DNA of 64,000 nucleotides from Pyrrhosoma nymphula (lineage: Eukaryota; Arthropoda; Insecta; Odonata; Coenagrionidae): NCBI GenBank assembly GCA_963573305.1, contig OY754337.1, positions 52,341,164 to 52,405,163 of the forward strand, written 5' to 3'. The translations under genes were made by a program, and so were the position numbers. Of the stretch, positions 12,230 to 22,400 are shown piece after piece (the first letter of the stretch is position 1; each line of letters opens with the position of its first letter). The notes below the pieces were generated by a model that was not told where the DNA came from, made no database searches, and saw only the letters and a list, made by a program, of their open reading frames with translations.

Positions 12230-13321
12230 TCAGAAGAATAGAAACAATGATATGCTGGCATATTTAATCCAGTATTTCAGTGACTGCTATCTTAATGATG
12301 TGAGCAAATGCACGAGGGCGAGAGCTGCTTGGGAGAGACTGGGAAATATCCACTGCAAGAAGTCCAGTGCAATTTGTCTACTCCTTAGAACAACTGTGCA
12401 CTCTTTCCAAATCATCGACTGAGACAATGATGGACTACATCTCCATGGTGGAAAATTTGTGCGACCTGCTTAGTCAACAAGGAACGCAGCTGTTTAATAG
12501 TTTTGTGGCTGCGTTTTTGCTGCGAGGCTTAAAGGAGAAACGCTATGAGTCCATAATCCACGTCATGGAGTTGAATCAAGAGAAGATAACCACTGAGAAT
12601 GTCAAGAACAAATTGTTGATTGAAGAATAGAGACAGCAGAGAGAAAATGTCGTGAGTACAAGACGTGAGGAGGCGTTAAAGGGCTTGATGTCAAAGAATA
12701 TCATGAGGAGGGTTGGAGACCAAACAGGTGTTTCCTTTTTTTGTTTAAACGACCTTGTCATAAAGTCCGGGATTGCCTTAGGACTGTGGAGGCAAAAGGA
12801 GGAATGACAGTAATTTGCTACTCGTGTGGAGAGGAAGGACATACTAGTGTCGCGTGTCCAAAGGGGAAGAGGATTAGTTTACAAATGGGGCGAGATGGAT
12901 TCAAGCCTGGAGGGCAAGTACAAAGAAATTTTCAAAGCAAAGAAGCAAAAATGGTGAGGGAAGACAGTGATGAACAAAACGAGGGAGCAGTAGAGACCGT
13001 GGAAAATCTTGGTTGCGGAATGGTGAGAGTTAAATATAGAGCCTGCGTGGGAAAATCTAAGGAGGTATTTATGGATAGTAATGAGAAATATGAGCGTAGT
13101 GACCCTAACCGTTGGTTTTTTGACATTGGGTGTAATGCTCACATGACCCCATATCGCGATTTACTGGACAACCTTTATAATGATGCAGGTGGGAGTGTGA
13201 AGGTAGGTAAGAAGGAGGAGCTGTGCGCAGTAAAGGGTTATGGAACTGTTATAATGAACATTTACGACAAATATGGTGGATGGACTCTCGGAATTCAACG
13301 TGTTTTGTGGGTACCTGAAGT
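12230..13321 (+). pseudogene. Copia element A, 5' half (gag, zinc knuckle, protease)
   Basis: Gag sequence of the UBN2 type is readable from about 12240 (SDCYLNDVSKC, AAWERLGNI) and continues in the open frame at 12367-12630. The frame at 12741-13318 has a complete CX2CX4HX4C knuckle (CYSCGEEGHTSVAC). It then has the protease start WFFDIGCNAHM, where the usual DSG is DIG. It ends at VLWVPEV, exactly where the 3' half at 9660 resumes in opposite orientation. Stops and frameshifts show decay. The break carries repeat R, so the element was split by insertion of the long-TIR transposon. Confidence 0.8.
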
Positions 13322-13705
13322 AGGGTGGAGTGAAAAAACTGATTTTCGTCGGACGAAGTTCATACCGGTGGCAAAAGTTGTAATTTTGGCCACATATTAT
13401 CTGTGTACAATTTTATCGGTTTAGATTAATATCTTCATTCCGCGCAACGGCCTTTAAGTTTCGGCAATTTCGCGCAAATAATCCTGTATTGCGGGTTGCA
13501 TTCTTCCATTCCACAACATGTGTCTGGGAGATAATGGTGGCTATTGAAGGATATAGTATTGTTTAATTTCACATTTATTCGTATATGCTTTTTGAGATGG
13601 ATTTTGTAGCAACTAATAGCCTATAAAAATGATTGAAATAGCGTAAGTTTTAGCTTGAAAGAAGATGCAGTCTGGCATATTGGGCTGTTGTGAATACATA
13701 CAGTT
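13322..13705 (+). repeat. long terminal repeat R, copy 2 (left end of the transposon)
   Basis: It matches 9667-10045 over about 380 bases and directly follows the Copia protease region. The transposase frame starts about 210 bases further on. The flanking Copia sequence ACCTGAAGTA occurs at both R borders, which implies a target duplication of about 8-10 bases, as in hAT or P elements. Confidence 0.7.
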
Positions 13706-13913
13706 TGAAGCTCTATGATGATAAATTTATTTATTAACTTTGTTAACATTATAAATTTTGTAGTTCTCTCTTACTATTTGTTGCTATGTATTTCTTGGTC
13801 AACAGTGTCTCATGGTTAGTCCTTATCTATCCCATTTCTATACTTTCGCAGTTGTTTGCGTTCATCAGTTGCCGGTTGCGAATTTGTGTTGTTTGATGAG
13901 TGCAAGTAACTTT

Positions 13914-15427
13914 ATGATGGCGAAAACAAGAAAGCAAGTGGAATGCCCGATATTAGGAAGTCCACATTCATTGATCTTCACTGCATTGCCAACTCACATC
14001 AATGCTATACTGCATAATATCTGGGTTACGCGGGAAAAAGAAATAAACAGCGAGCGCAAGCCAAAACATAACATTCCACATGAAGAGGTTTGTACCAAAG
14101 TTGATGAAATATGGAAGCGTGCGTCAATTCCCACAGTTTGTAGTTGAATATCTTCAAGATATGCAACGACAAACCGTTTATCCGTGACCAAGGTACTTTG
14201 CAAATACTAAGAACATCGTGTAGGAGTAGACTTGGAGTAGAACGTTTTCGGAAGAAAGTTGAAGATATCATGGCAGAAGGAGAATGTCTCTGATATAACC
14301 TCCTGTAAATGCATGGATTATAATGCGTGTAGTGGTAAAAAAGATCTGAAAATTCCCGTGGCGGAACAAAACTTTTAATTTGATTAAAGGACGGATCGAC
14401 ATATGATCATGGGACACATTGATGGTAATACTACTTTTTCTTTAAAGTCTTTACGAAAAAGAAGTATCAAAAGTGATATGTTTGAAGCAAAAAATACAAG
14501 ACGCTCTCAAGATGAGAGCTTCACAAGAAGTCTCTCTTTTGAGACAGTTTTTGGAGAAACGAAAGAAGGAAAACTCCGACCATCAAATATCAGTAACCAG
14601 ACAAATTTTGCACTCCCGAATTTTTCTAGGGTGTGTGATCGACAAGGAATTTCTAACAGTCTTGCAGCCCCTCTTGCTACCGCTATTTTAGAGGACGCGG
14701 GTAGTAGCCAAAGGGCGGGAGATTTAGTCATAATTAATATGAGCAAGATTCTAAGGGAGCAACGGAAATATAAAGCAGAACTCAAAAAGCAAGAGAACTG
14801 CAGACTCGTCGGGATATATTTCGATGGACGAAAAGACAAAACGCATGCATACACCGTTTGACTATAATGGAGGAGCATATTACCTTAATTTTACAGCCAG
14901 GTGGAACTTTTCTTGGGAGTTACACTCCCAACTCCGGCGGAAGGTATTGAACACTCGATTTTGGAACTATTCATAATGAAAAATCTGGATCAATCCAACA
15001 TTAAAGCAATGGGTTGTGTTGACACTGTGCCCAACACATGACATAAAAGGGGAGTAATAACACGCCTAGAACTTGAGATGGGGCGCCCATTGCAATGGGT
15101 GATATGTCTGTTGCATTTTAACGAGCTTCCTCTGCGCCATATCATTGTATATATTGACGGACCTTCTGCAGACTCTCGAAAATACTCTGGGTCCACAAGC
15201 AAACGATTGCTTAACTATGTAAAACTTCCAGTCGTAATATTTGAGCCAGTGTATTTTTACTTTCATCCCATTGATCAAAAATGCCTCTCCAGCGTCCAAA
15301 AATATCTCTTAGAGATATGTTGAGCAAATTCTGATGGGGTTATTCCTTCAAGTTTAGCTGTGCGGAGCCCTGGAGCGCCGATCTGATGCACGATGGTTAA
15401 CATGTGTCCAATGTGGTTCCCTATTAA
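13914..15427 (+). pseudogene. N-terminal two-thirds of an RNase H-fold DNA transposase, frameshifted
   Basis: The likely start is ATG at 13914, giving MMAKTRKQVECPILGSPHSL and later KRASIPTVCS. After a frameshift come NFSRVCDRQGISNS, SKILREQRKYKAE and IYFDGRKDKTHAYTV (14403-14861). Then come PLQWVICLLHFNELPLRH and SSVQKYLLEIC (15078-15323). I know this set of motifs from conserved arthropod and cnidarian transposon proteins often annotated as uncharacterised. The 8-10 base target duplication suggests a hAT-like placement, which is inference. The frame is cut at 15424-15427 (TTAA) by an 11-kb element and resumes at 26488 without loss of a base. At least three frameshifts or stops make it non-functional. 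Confidence 0.75.
15424..15427. repeat. left TTAA target duplication
   Basis: TTAA here and at 26488-26491 flank the 11-kb element. Joining the two flanks through one TTAA gives the uninterrupted frame CPMWFPIKFKPEIKK in the host transposase. This proves that the four bases were duplicated on insertion. Confidence 0.85.
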
Positions 15428-15443
15428 GGTTGTTCACTAGATC
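15428..15443 (+). repeat. left terminal inverted repeat of the 11-kb element
   Basis: GGTTGTTCACTAGA. It pairs with the right end at 26472-26487 read on the minus strand. Differences are confined to positions 5 and 6. Confidence 0.75.
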
Positions 15444-15540
15444 GGCTGAAAGTGTTCCTGCAGGCCATTTCTAAAAACCTTTTCGTAGCTAAACTATAGC
15501 TCTGAGACACTTCTAGTTTTCTCTATTTTCTTATAAAAGG

Positions 15541-15810
15541 ATGGACCTGTACCCCCAGTACGCGATATTGTTAATTTTAAATGACGTTGTTGAGTCCATG
15601 TTGAGGAAGAGTAGTGCGTCCACTGACGCTTTTTGTCGTTTTTCAACATGGTTTAGTTCAGTTTTTGATGCCGAAAACCAAAGATATCACGTACTGGGGG
15701 TACAGGTTTATCCTTTATCTTTCCATGAGAAGTATTTACAGCACCTTATTTACGAAAATATAGATAAAGGTGTGGAAAATACTAACGCATGTTTCGCGTC
15801 TTTTCACTAG
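15541..15810 (+). CDS. hypothetical 89-codon ORF in the left arm
   Basis: An ATG frame of 89 codons begins 10 bases after TTATAAAAGG (15531-15540), a TATA-like string too close to serve as its core promoter. It starts MDLYPQYAILLILNDVVESM and shows no domain I recognise. It lies inside the 11-kb element, upstream of the main gene. It may be an accessory frame, an untranslated leader or chance. Confidence 0.2.
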   Translation: MDLYPQYAILLILNDVVESMLRKSSASTDAFCRFSTWFSSVFDAENQRYHVLGVQVYPLSFHEKYLQHLIYENIDKGVENTNACFASFH

Positions 15811-16477
15811 CGTCACTAAGGCCTGCGGCGGGCTGCCCCCACCATCGCCGCCTTATACTCCACCTCCGCCCTATACCTCCAGCTACTCTCCACTCCGCCG
15901 CAGCGTGGAAGGGGTACTCCCCACCCGCCGACCCTCCAGACTCGCCTCTGTTGGTGACGGGGGAACGGAGGAGGTGCGGGGAGAACGTGGTTTATGCCGT
16001 GAACGCACAGCTGAATTCGCGCCTTGTCGTCTGACGTCATCAAACAACCAATAAGAGGAGAAGGAACAACATGATGGCGGCTAGCTTGGAAGCTTCTATT
16101 GTTTTCAATAATTTATTTATCATGGAGTCGCGCGACGAAAAACCGTATTTCGGATAGAATGGCATTAATTCCGCGGAGCGATTTTCGTGGCATGGGCGGG
16201 AGATACTATGACTTGCGTGGATTCCCTGCAGCGCCCGACACCCCCTCACCATCAGTCGACTCACAGGGCGGCAGCCATACGCATCCTTCTTCGCTTCCTC
16301 ACTTACGCGAGTCAGGAGCATCGAGACGGAGCGGAATTGCGACTGCTGCGAGTGTTAATCTTGGCATTGCTGATCCTGTTTCAGAAGTGGAGCAGAAATA
16401 TCTGTCTGCTGCGTGTATGATAGGAACACTGCTGTTCCTTATTCGGGAGTGGCGTGTTTTACGTAAAATATCGTGTT
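15811..16477 (+). promoter_or_regulatory. GC-rich, CpG-containing 5' region of the transposase gene
   Basis: This stretch is far richer in GC and CpG than its surroundings. It holds a TGACGTCA site (16033-16040) followed closely by CCAAT (about 16048) and GATGGCGGC. Its position just upstream of exon 1 suggests the promoter and leader. No TATA box is evident. Overlapping open frames here (16099-16527, 16187-16420) are by-products of GC content. Confidence 0.35.
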
Positions 16478-19400
16478 ATGGAGGGTTCAGAAGTGTATCG
16501 AAAATACCGGTTCCGCAAAGGATATAAACGAAAGAAGAGGACGTATTTATTTAAAGAGAGGAAGAAATTAAGACTGAGTACGTATTTGCATACCAACTAT
16601 TATTGGGTTAGCATGCACTACACTGTTTCTCCTTCAAACGCATTACAGTATAAGCTATCCTTTGTGATGAATTCTGAATAGATAGTGAATCCCAAATTGT
16701 TCTATTTGTTAGGTAATACTGAGGACATAACATCCAAAGAAATTTGTAATGATTCCCCAGTGTCCATCGACAGCTCCGTGGAAGTTGATAAAGAAGGGTA
16801 TTAATATTTAATACGGATATATGTAGTACTGGCCTCAAATACATATTCTCTTGCAGAGAATGTTGTTTTATGAAAAGTCATTGTTATGATTTATAAATTA
16901 TAGATAGTTTGACCAATTCTCAATTAAATTACTAGATTATACAATTTATCGTAATTGCCATTACTATAACAGCGATTTGGAATGCTAACAACATCATATT
17001 TATCGTAGAGAGATTATGGAATTGGATTCCTGCGCAAGAGAATTCAATCTTCATTTTGAACAAAAAACGCCAGAAAAAGCTGAGACCGAGAGGTAAGAAT
17101 CTACTTTCATTAGTCTTTTTGGCATATTACGAGGTTCAAAGAATTCATCTTTCTACTAGCTAACGTTATGGAAAAGATACAAATAAATATTTTACGTACA
17201 TATCCAATATTTTAGGGCTGATGGAGAGACTGATTACCACTGCTCCAGTCAGAGGGAGGAGGATCAGCCCGCAGCTTCTAACATGTTCGGAACGTCATTT
17301 CCAAAGTAGGTTTTGGTCACAAAAATAAGTACCTAGGTTGTGAGACTTTGTATTACGCTCATTATTTTGAAAAAGGTTTTAATCATTTTATTTGGTATTT
17401 AATCTGCTTCCTAACTATTTTATACAGGGCGCGTTCGCCTCCGCCAGGGTGCAGCCACTGGCAAGAAGATGAGATTGAGTACTCAATTGCTAATCCACCG
17501 GCACTAGAAAAAGATTCCGGGGTAGTTAACTCCAGAAGTGAAGGGCATTTGGAAAACATCTCACAATCAGAGTATGTAATTCATGTTAAATTTCACTTCA
17601 TTCATTCAAGTATTCTACCAGCTGATTGGTAGGTTCTTGGACAGTCCCCATTCTGTATCCCAATCTAATAGAAAATTTTCTCGCTTTCCCTCCTAAGGAT
17701 GGCCCGTTATTAGATCCCTCTTCAATTCTTCATATCTTCTACCTCTTCTTATTTCGTCCAGAATTCCTATCCTCCTCCTTCCTCTTCCACTTTTCCCAAG
17801 TGTTCTCCCCTCTATCACTCTCTTCAACATGCCCTCTCCTCTCAAAACCTCCTCCATCTATCTCTTCTGCCTTCTCTGAAGTTCTGCCACAAGCTTCCTC
17901 TCCTCTCCGACCATATCCAGTACCTCCTCGTTCGTCTTTCTCGCCATCCAGCTACCCTTCTCCAAACCCACATCTCAAAAGCCTCAAGTCTACGCACATC
18001 CTCCCTTCGCAATGACCAAGTTTCCGACCCATATAGCGCCACGCTCCATATTATAGTTTTCACCAGCCTCTTCTTTACGTATTTTCTCAGACGCCCCCCT
18101 CATCAATTCCCTTCTCTTCGAAAATGCTTCTTTAGCAAGCGCAATTATGCATCTGATGTCCTTACCACTAAACCCATTCGCCTCCAAAATACTACCCAGA
18201 TGCGTAAACTGCTCGACCTGCTCTATCTTCTGCCCTCCCACCCTTATATTCAGCCCCGCCTTCTTACTTCTAGAAAATCTCATTACTTTCGTTTTCTTGT
18301 GATTGATCATCATCCCATACTTTTCGCACTGCACCTCTAATGCATTCACAATTGACTGTAACCCCTTGGCCGACTGACTAACCAATGCTTGATCATCTGC
18401 AAATCTCACTGAATTTATCCGCTCCCCTCCTACCTCCTCTTCCCCCCATGCCTCCCTTACCATTTCTTCTGAATACACGTTAAAAAGCAACGGCGATAGT
18501 GGGCACCCTTGCCGCACTCCCCGTCCTATCGTGGCCCACCCCGATTCTCCATTGGCTACCCTGCAGAGTCTGATTCATATACAAATATCGAATCAGACGC
18601 CTGTCCCTCCAATCGACCCCTAATTGCTTCAAAACTCTCATTAATTTCGTCCATTCCACCCGATCAAACGCCTTCTCGAAATCTACGAAGTATGCAAAAA
18701 TATCCTGCCCATATTCTAGGTTTCTTTCTACTAGCGACCTCATCACCGCTATAGCGTCTCGCGTTCCCGTCCCTCTCCTAAACCCGAACTGGTCGTCACC
18801 CAGGTATTCATTTGCCTTCTTCTCTAGCCTTCTGTTTAGAATCCTCAGGACTACTTTGGCCGCGTGGGATATTAAGCTTATTTTCCTATAGTCTTCGCAC
18901 GTTTTTGCCTTACTCATCTTTGGTATAGGAATTAGTACAGTATTCGCGATGTCTTCCGGCCACACTCCATCCTCATAAATCCTACGAATAAGCGCAAAAA
19001 GTTTTCCTCTTCCGTTCTTCCCCATGCTCTCTGGAAACTCCGCAGGTTTGTCATCTATTCCAACCGCCTTATTTCTCTTCATGTCTCGTAGAGCTCTTTC
19101 GATTTCGCAATCTAGGATACTTGGTCCGATGCCATCTCTGTCGATATCGTCTTCCCTTTCTATATCTAACCTATTGGGCCTTGTTTCTTTACCATAGAGC
19201 TCTTCAACATACTCCTTCCACCTCTCCTGGATCTCTCTCGGTTCTATGATTACCTTTCCCGTCTTGTCTGTTATCGTTGTAATTCCCCTTCCCTTATTAC
19301 CACCCGTCAGTTCCTTTACTTTCCTATATAATGCATCTGCTCTTCCCTCTTTTTGGTATTTCTCTAACTCGTCGATCTGTTCTCTCCACCACGCCTCTCT

Positions 19401-22400
19401 TGCTTTCTTTGACTCTCTTTTAAGCCTGTTATCAAATTCTCGGTATTTTCTCTTACCTAGTTCTGAGTGTACGCTCTTCCATTTCCTTCTCTCCTCCATC
19501 TCCTTGATCATCTCCTTCGTGATCCACGGTTTTCTAATTTTAGTTGCACTCAGTACGCTTACCGTTGCTTTCGCCGCTTCTACAATTCCAAATTTGACTT
19601 AATGAGTTCTGTAAAATATGTTTATAATGAGCAATCTTCTGGTTCCTTATAATATCTTCCAGAAGTTTCCCCTCCGTGCCCACCATTCCCAGCACTTCCT
19701 TCTTTGACCCCGTTTCCATCTTTCGGACTTTCTACATACTCCTTCACTTCCACACATTTAACGTCCGCAGCCTATTTTCGTCCTCTTCCTTCACAATTCA
19801 CGGTTCTGCACAATACAACGCCGCACTACATATTTAACTCTTCACCAGCGTCTTTCTTACATCCTTAGGCAAGGTCCCCGTCATTAGCTCCTCCTCACTG
19901 CTGAACGCTTCTTTCGCTAGCGCAATTTTCCTTCTAAGGCCTTTGCTCATACGGCCGTTTTCCTCCAAAGTACGTACAACCAAGAATCAAATTGTTATGG
20001 TTGCTCCTCCAGGTTTTACCCTCCTTCTTTCATGACCTGCCTGGCTTTCGTCGTCCTATAAAATATTATTCCTTTGTTTTGCTATGATTAACCATCATTC
20101 CCCATTTCCCGCACAGATTTTCTATGCATCAGACAAAGCTTTCAATCACCTCGATGTTCACCAAACCAACGTCTGGTCGTCCGCGAAAATAGCCTTCTTC
20201 ATCAGCAGTCCTTCTTGTATTCCCACACCTAGCTTCTCTCGTGCCTCCTTCATCATTTTCTCGGCATAAATGTTAAAAAACAAAGCGACAACGGGTACCA
20301 GTGCCTTACCACACGACCTGTAACTGTCCACCCTGATTCTTCCTCAGCCACCCTCACCTATGCCCTCTGGACCGTATATATACGAACTGTTTTCATTACC
20401 TAAGTAGTGATTTACTCTACACTCCAACCTTTAATTACTATTCTAAGGAAAACTTTTTCCACGTGCATAATTACAGTGATTGTTCTACTCTCCTGGCAAT
20501 CTCAAGCGGTCTTCTTCTTCGGGATAGGTATCGACTCAGGTTTCACGAAACCCTCTAGCCACACTCCTTCATCTTAGATTATACGCATGAGTTCTAAAAA
20601 GGTCCTCATCGGTTATCACCCACATTCTTCATTAACTCCGAAGAAACGTTATTTACTTATACAGCTTTTCTTGCCTTCATATCTAGCAATTCCTTCTCTA
20701 TTTCGCAGCCGAGTATCTCTGGCCCAAGGTTATCCTTTTCTACAGCTCTCTTAGCTTCCACATTGAAAGTCACCCGTCTATTACCGTTTTCATAGCTCTT
20801 CTACGTATTGTCTCCTCATATCCAGGATATCTTTCGGATCGATTGATATCTTCCCGGTTTTGTCCTCGACCTTTGGTACCATTTGCCCTTTCTAACAGCC
20901 CAATAACATTTTCAGTTCAATGCATGCTGCACCCAATTCCCCCTCTTTTTGTAGCATTTTCCATTTCCTCGCACTGTCCTCTCACTAGTTTTTCTTCTCC
21001 CAATTGTGTGCTTGCAGGAGTTTTTTTACTTAATTCCTTATATCTCCTCTTCTCTAGCTCCATGTTTCTGTTTTTCCTTTTCCTTCTTTCCTCTATATTC
21101 ATCATAATTTATTCTGTGACCCGCTTTTCTTTATCCTCTTTCTTACCCTTATAGTTTTCTCTGCCGCTCTTACTATCCTTATTTACATACTATTTTATAT
21201 TTTCTCGATTGTTCTAACTTCCATTCCTTCAAACATGTTCCTTTCCACTTCCTCCAGTTATGACTTCATTTTCATCCTTTCCAATGCTTCCACGCTTCAT
21301 CTCTTAATTCCCTTACTTTTACTAAGTCTTTGGAATCTAACATCACATTTCATCATAACCAAATTATGATCCGAGCCCGCCCCTGGAAAGCTGATCGAGT
21401 GTTTTAAACTGTTCCTTAGCTTCTGTTTCTCCATCATATCTATATCCTCAGTAATTCACAGTAATTAGTTTGATAGTTTTCAGTGTTCCCACCGGCATTT
21501 TCATGCGTACATACGCCTGAGGTGATGTGTAAACCAAATTTTAACAGCAAAGAATTTATTCTACAAGTATTCTGTAAGTCTACAGATAGTGTAGAAAACC
21601 TAGGTGCACTTGAATCCAGGGTTCAACCCCTGGTGATTCCTGTATGATGACCTTCATTTTGGCGACCCACTTGGCGACTTTCCACTCCTATACTCACATT
21701 ACCTTTCCCCTTAGTGCCTGTTAAAGCCGAACAAACTCGAATTCACAACATCCAATAATGTTCGTTATTTGTAGTGAATTTGTGTGTGTTTCGTGAGTTG
21801 TCAGTGATTCTACGGCTCAAATCAATGCTTCTACTCACAAATTGGTTAAAACTAAGTTCTGAATCACGAATCATAGATAATTCAAATAAAAGTAAATATA
21901 CGCTTTTCATTCATGGACCGTGATTCGTAATGGCGAATCGTGCCCAACTATGCTTGTCAGTACTTAATAAAATCATTTGACTTCCTACTATTTTGTGAGA
22001 TCATTTTCTTTCAGCCATCATTAATTTGGTATTCGTTTTATTCCTGAAACTTTCGCAGACACAATTTGTTGGCAAGGCCTTAATTTTGTTTGTATTATAG
22101 GGATGTTGGTACTCCGGCTAATGGTGTGCCTACAGGAAGGCGTATATTCAATGTCGAGTATCTATTTAGCGTCTTGAGGAATTTTGAAAGGCACGGCCCG
22201 CTAGACTGTTCTATTTCGGATATGGAATTAATCAAAGAAACACGAAAGGGATTTTTCAGTGAATTCCACCTGAAGTGCAAGATTTGTGGAATTGAGAAGA
22301 GCATTTGCAATGAAGACCCACACGAAAAAAAGATGGACATAAATAAATCTATGGTTAGTCAGTAGGTTTTAGAAATCGTATTTGTCTTTGATTACTAAAT

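Noticed and set aside
16099..16527. 142-codon frame upstream of the transposase gene
   Set aside because: It overlaps the GC-rich 5' region in a different frame from exon 1 and crosses its donor; no domain is seen.
22353..22361. Exon 6 donor at 22362 (GTAGGT) instead of 22354
   Set aside because: Only the GTTAGT donor at 22354 joins exon 7 in frame and keeps the family text DINKSM-VTGML.
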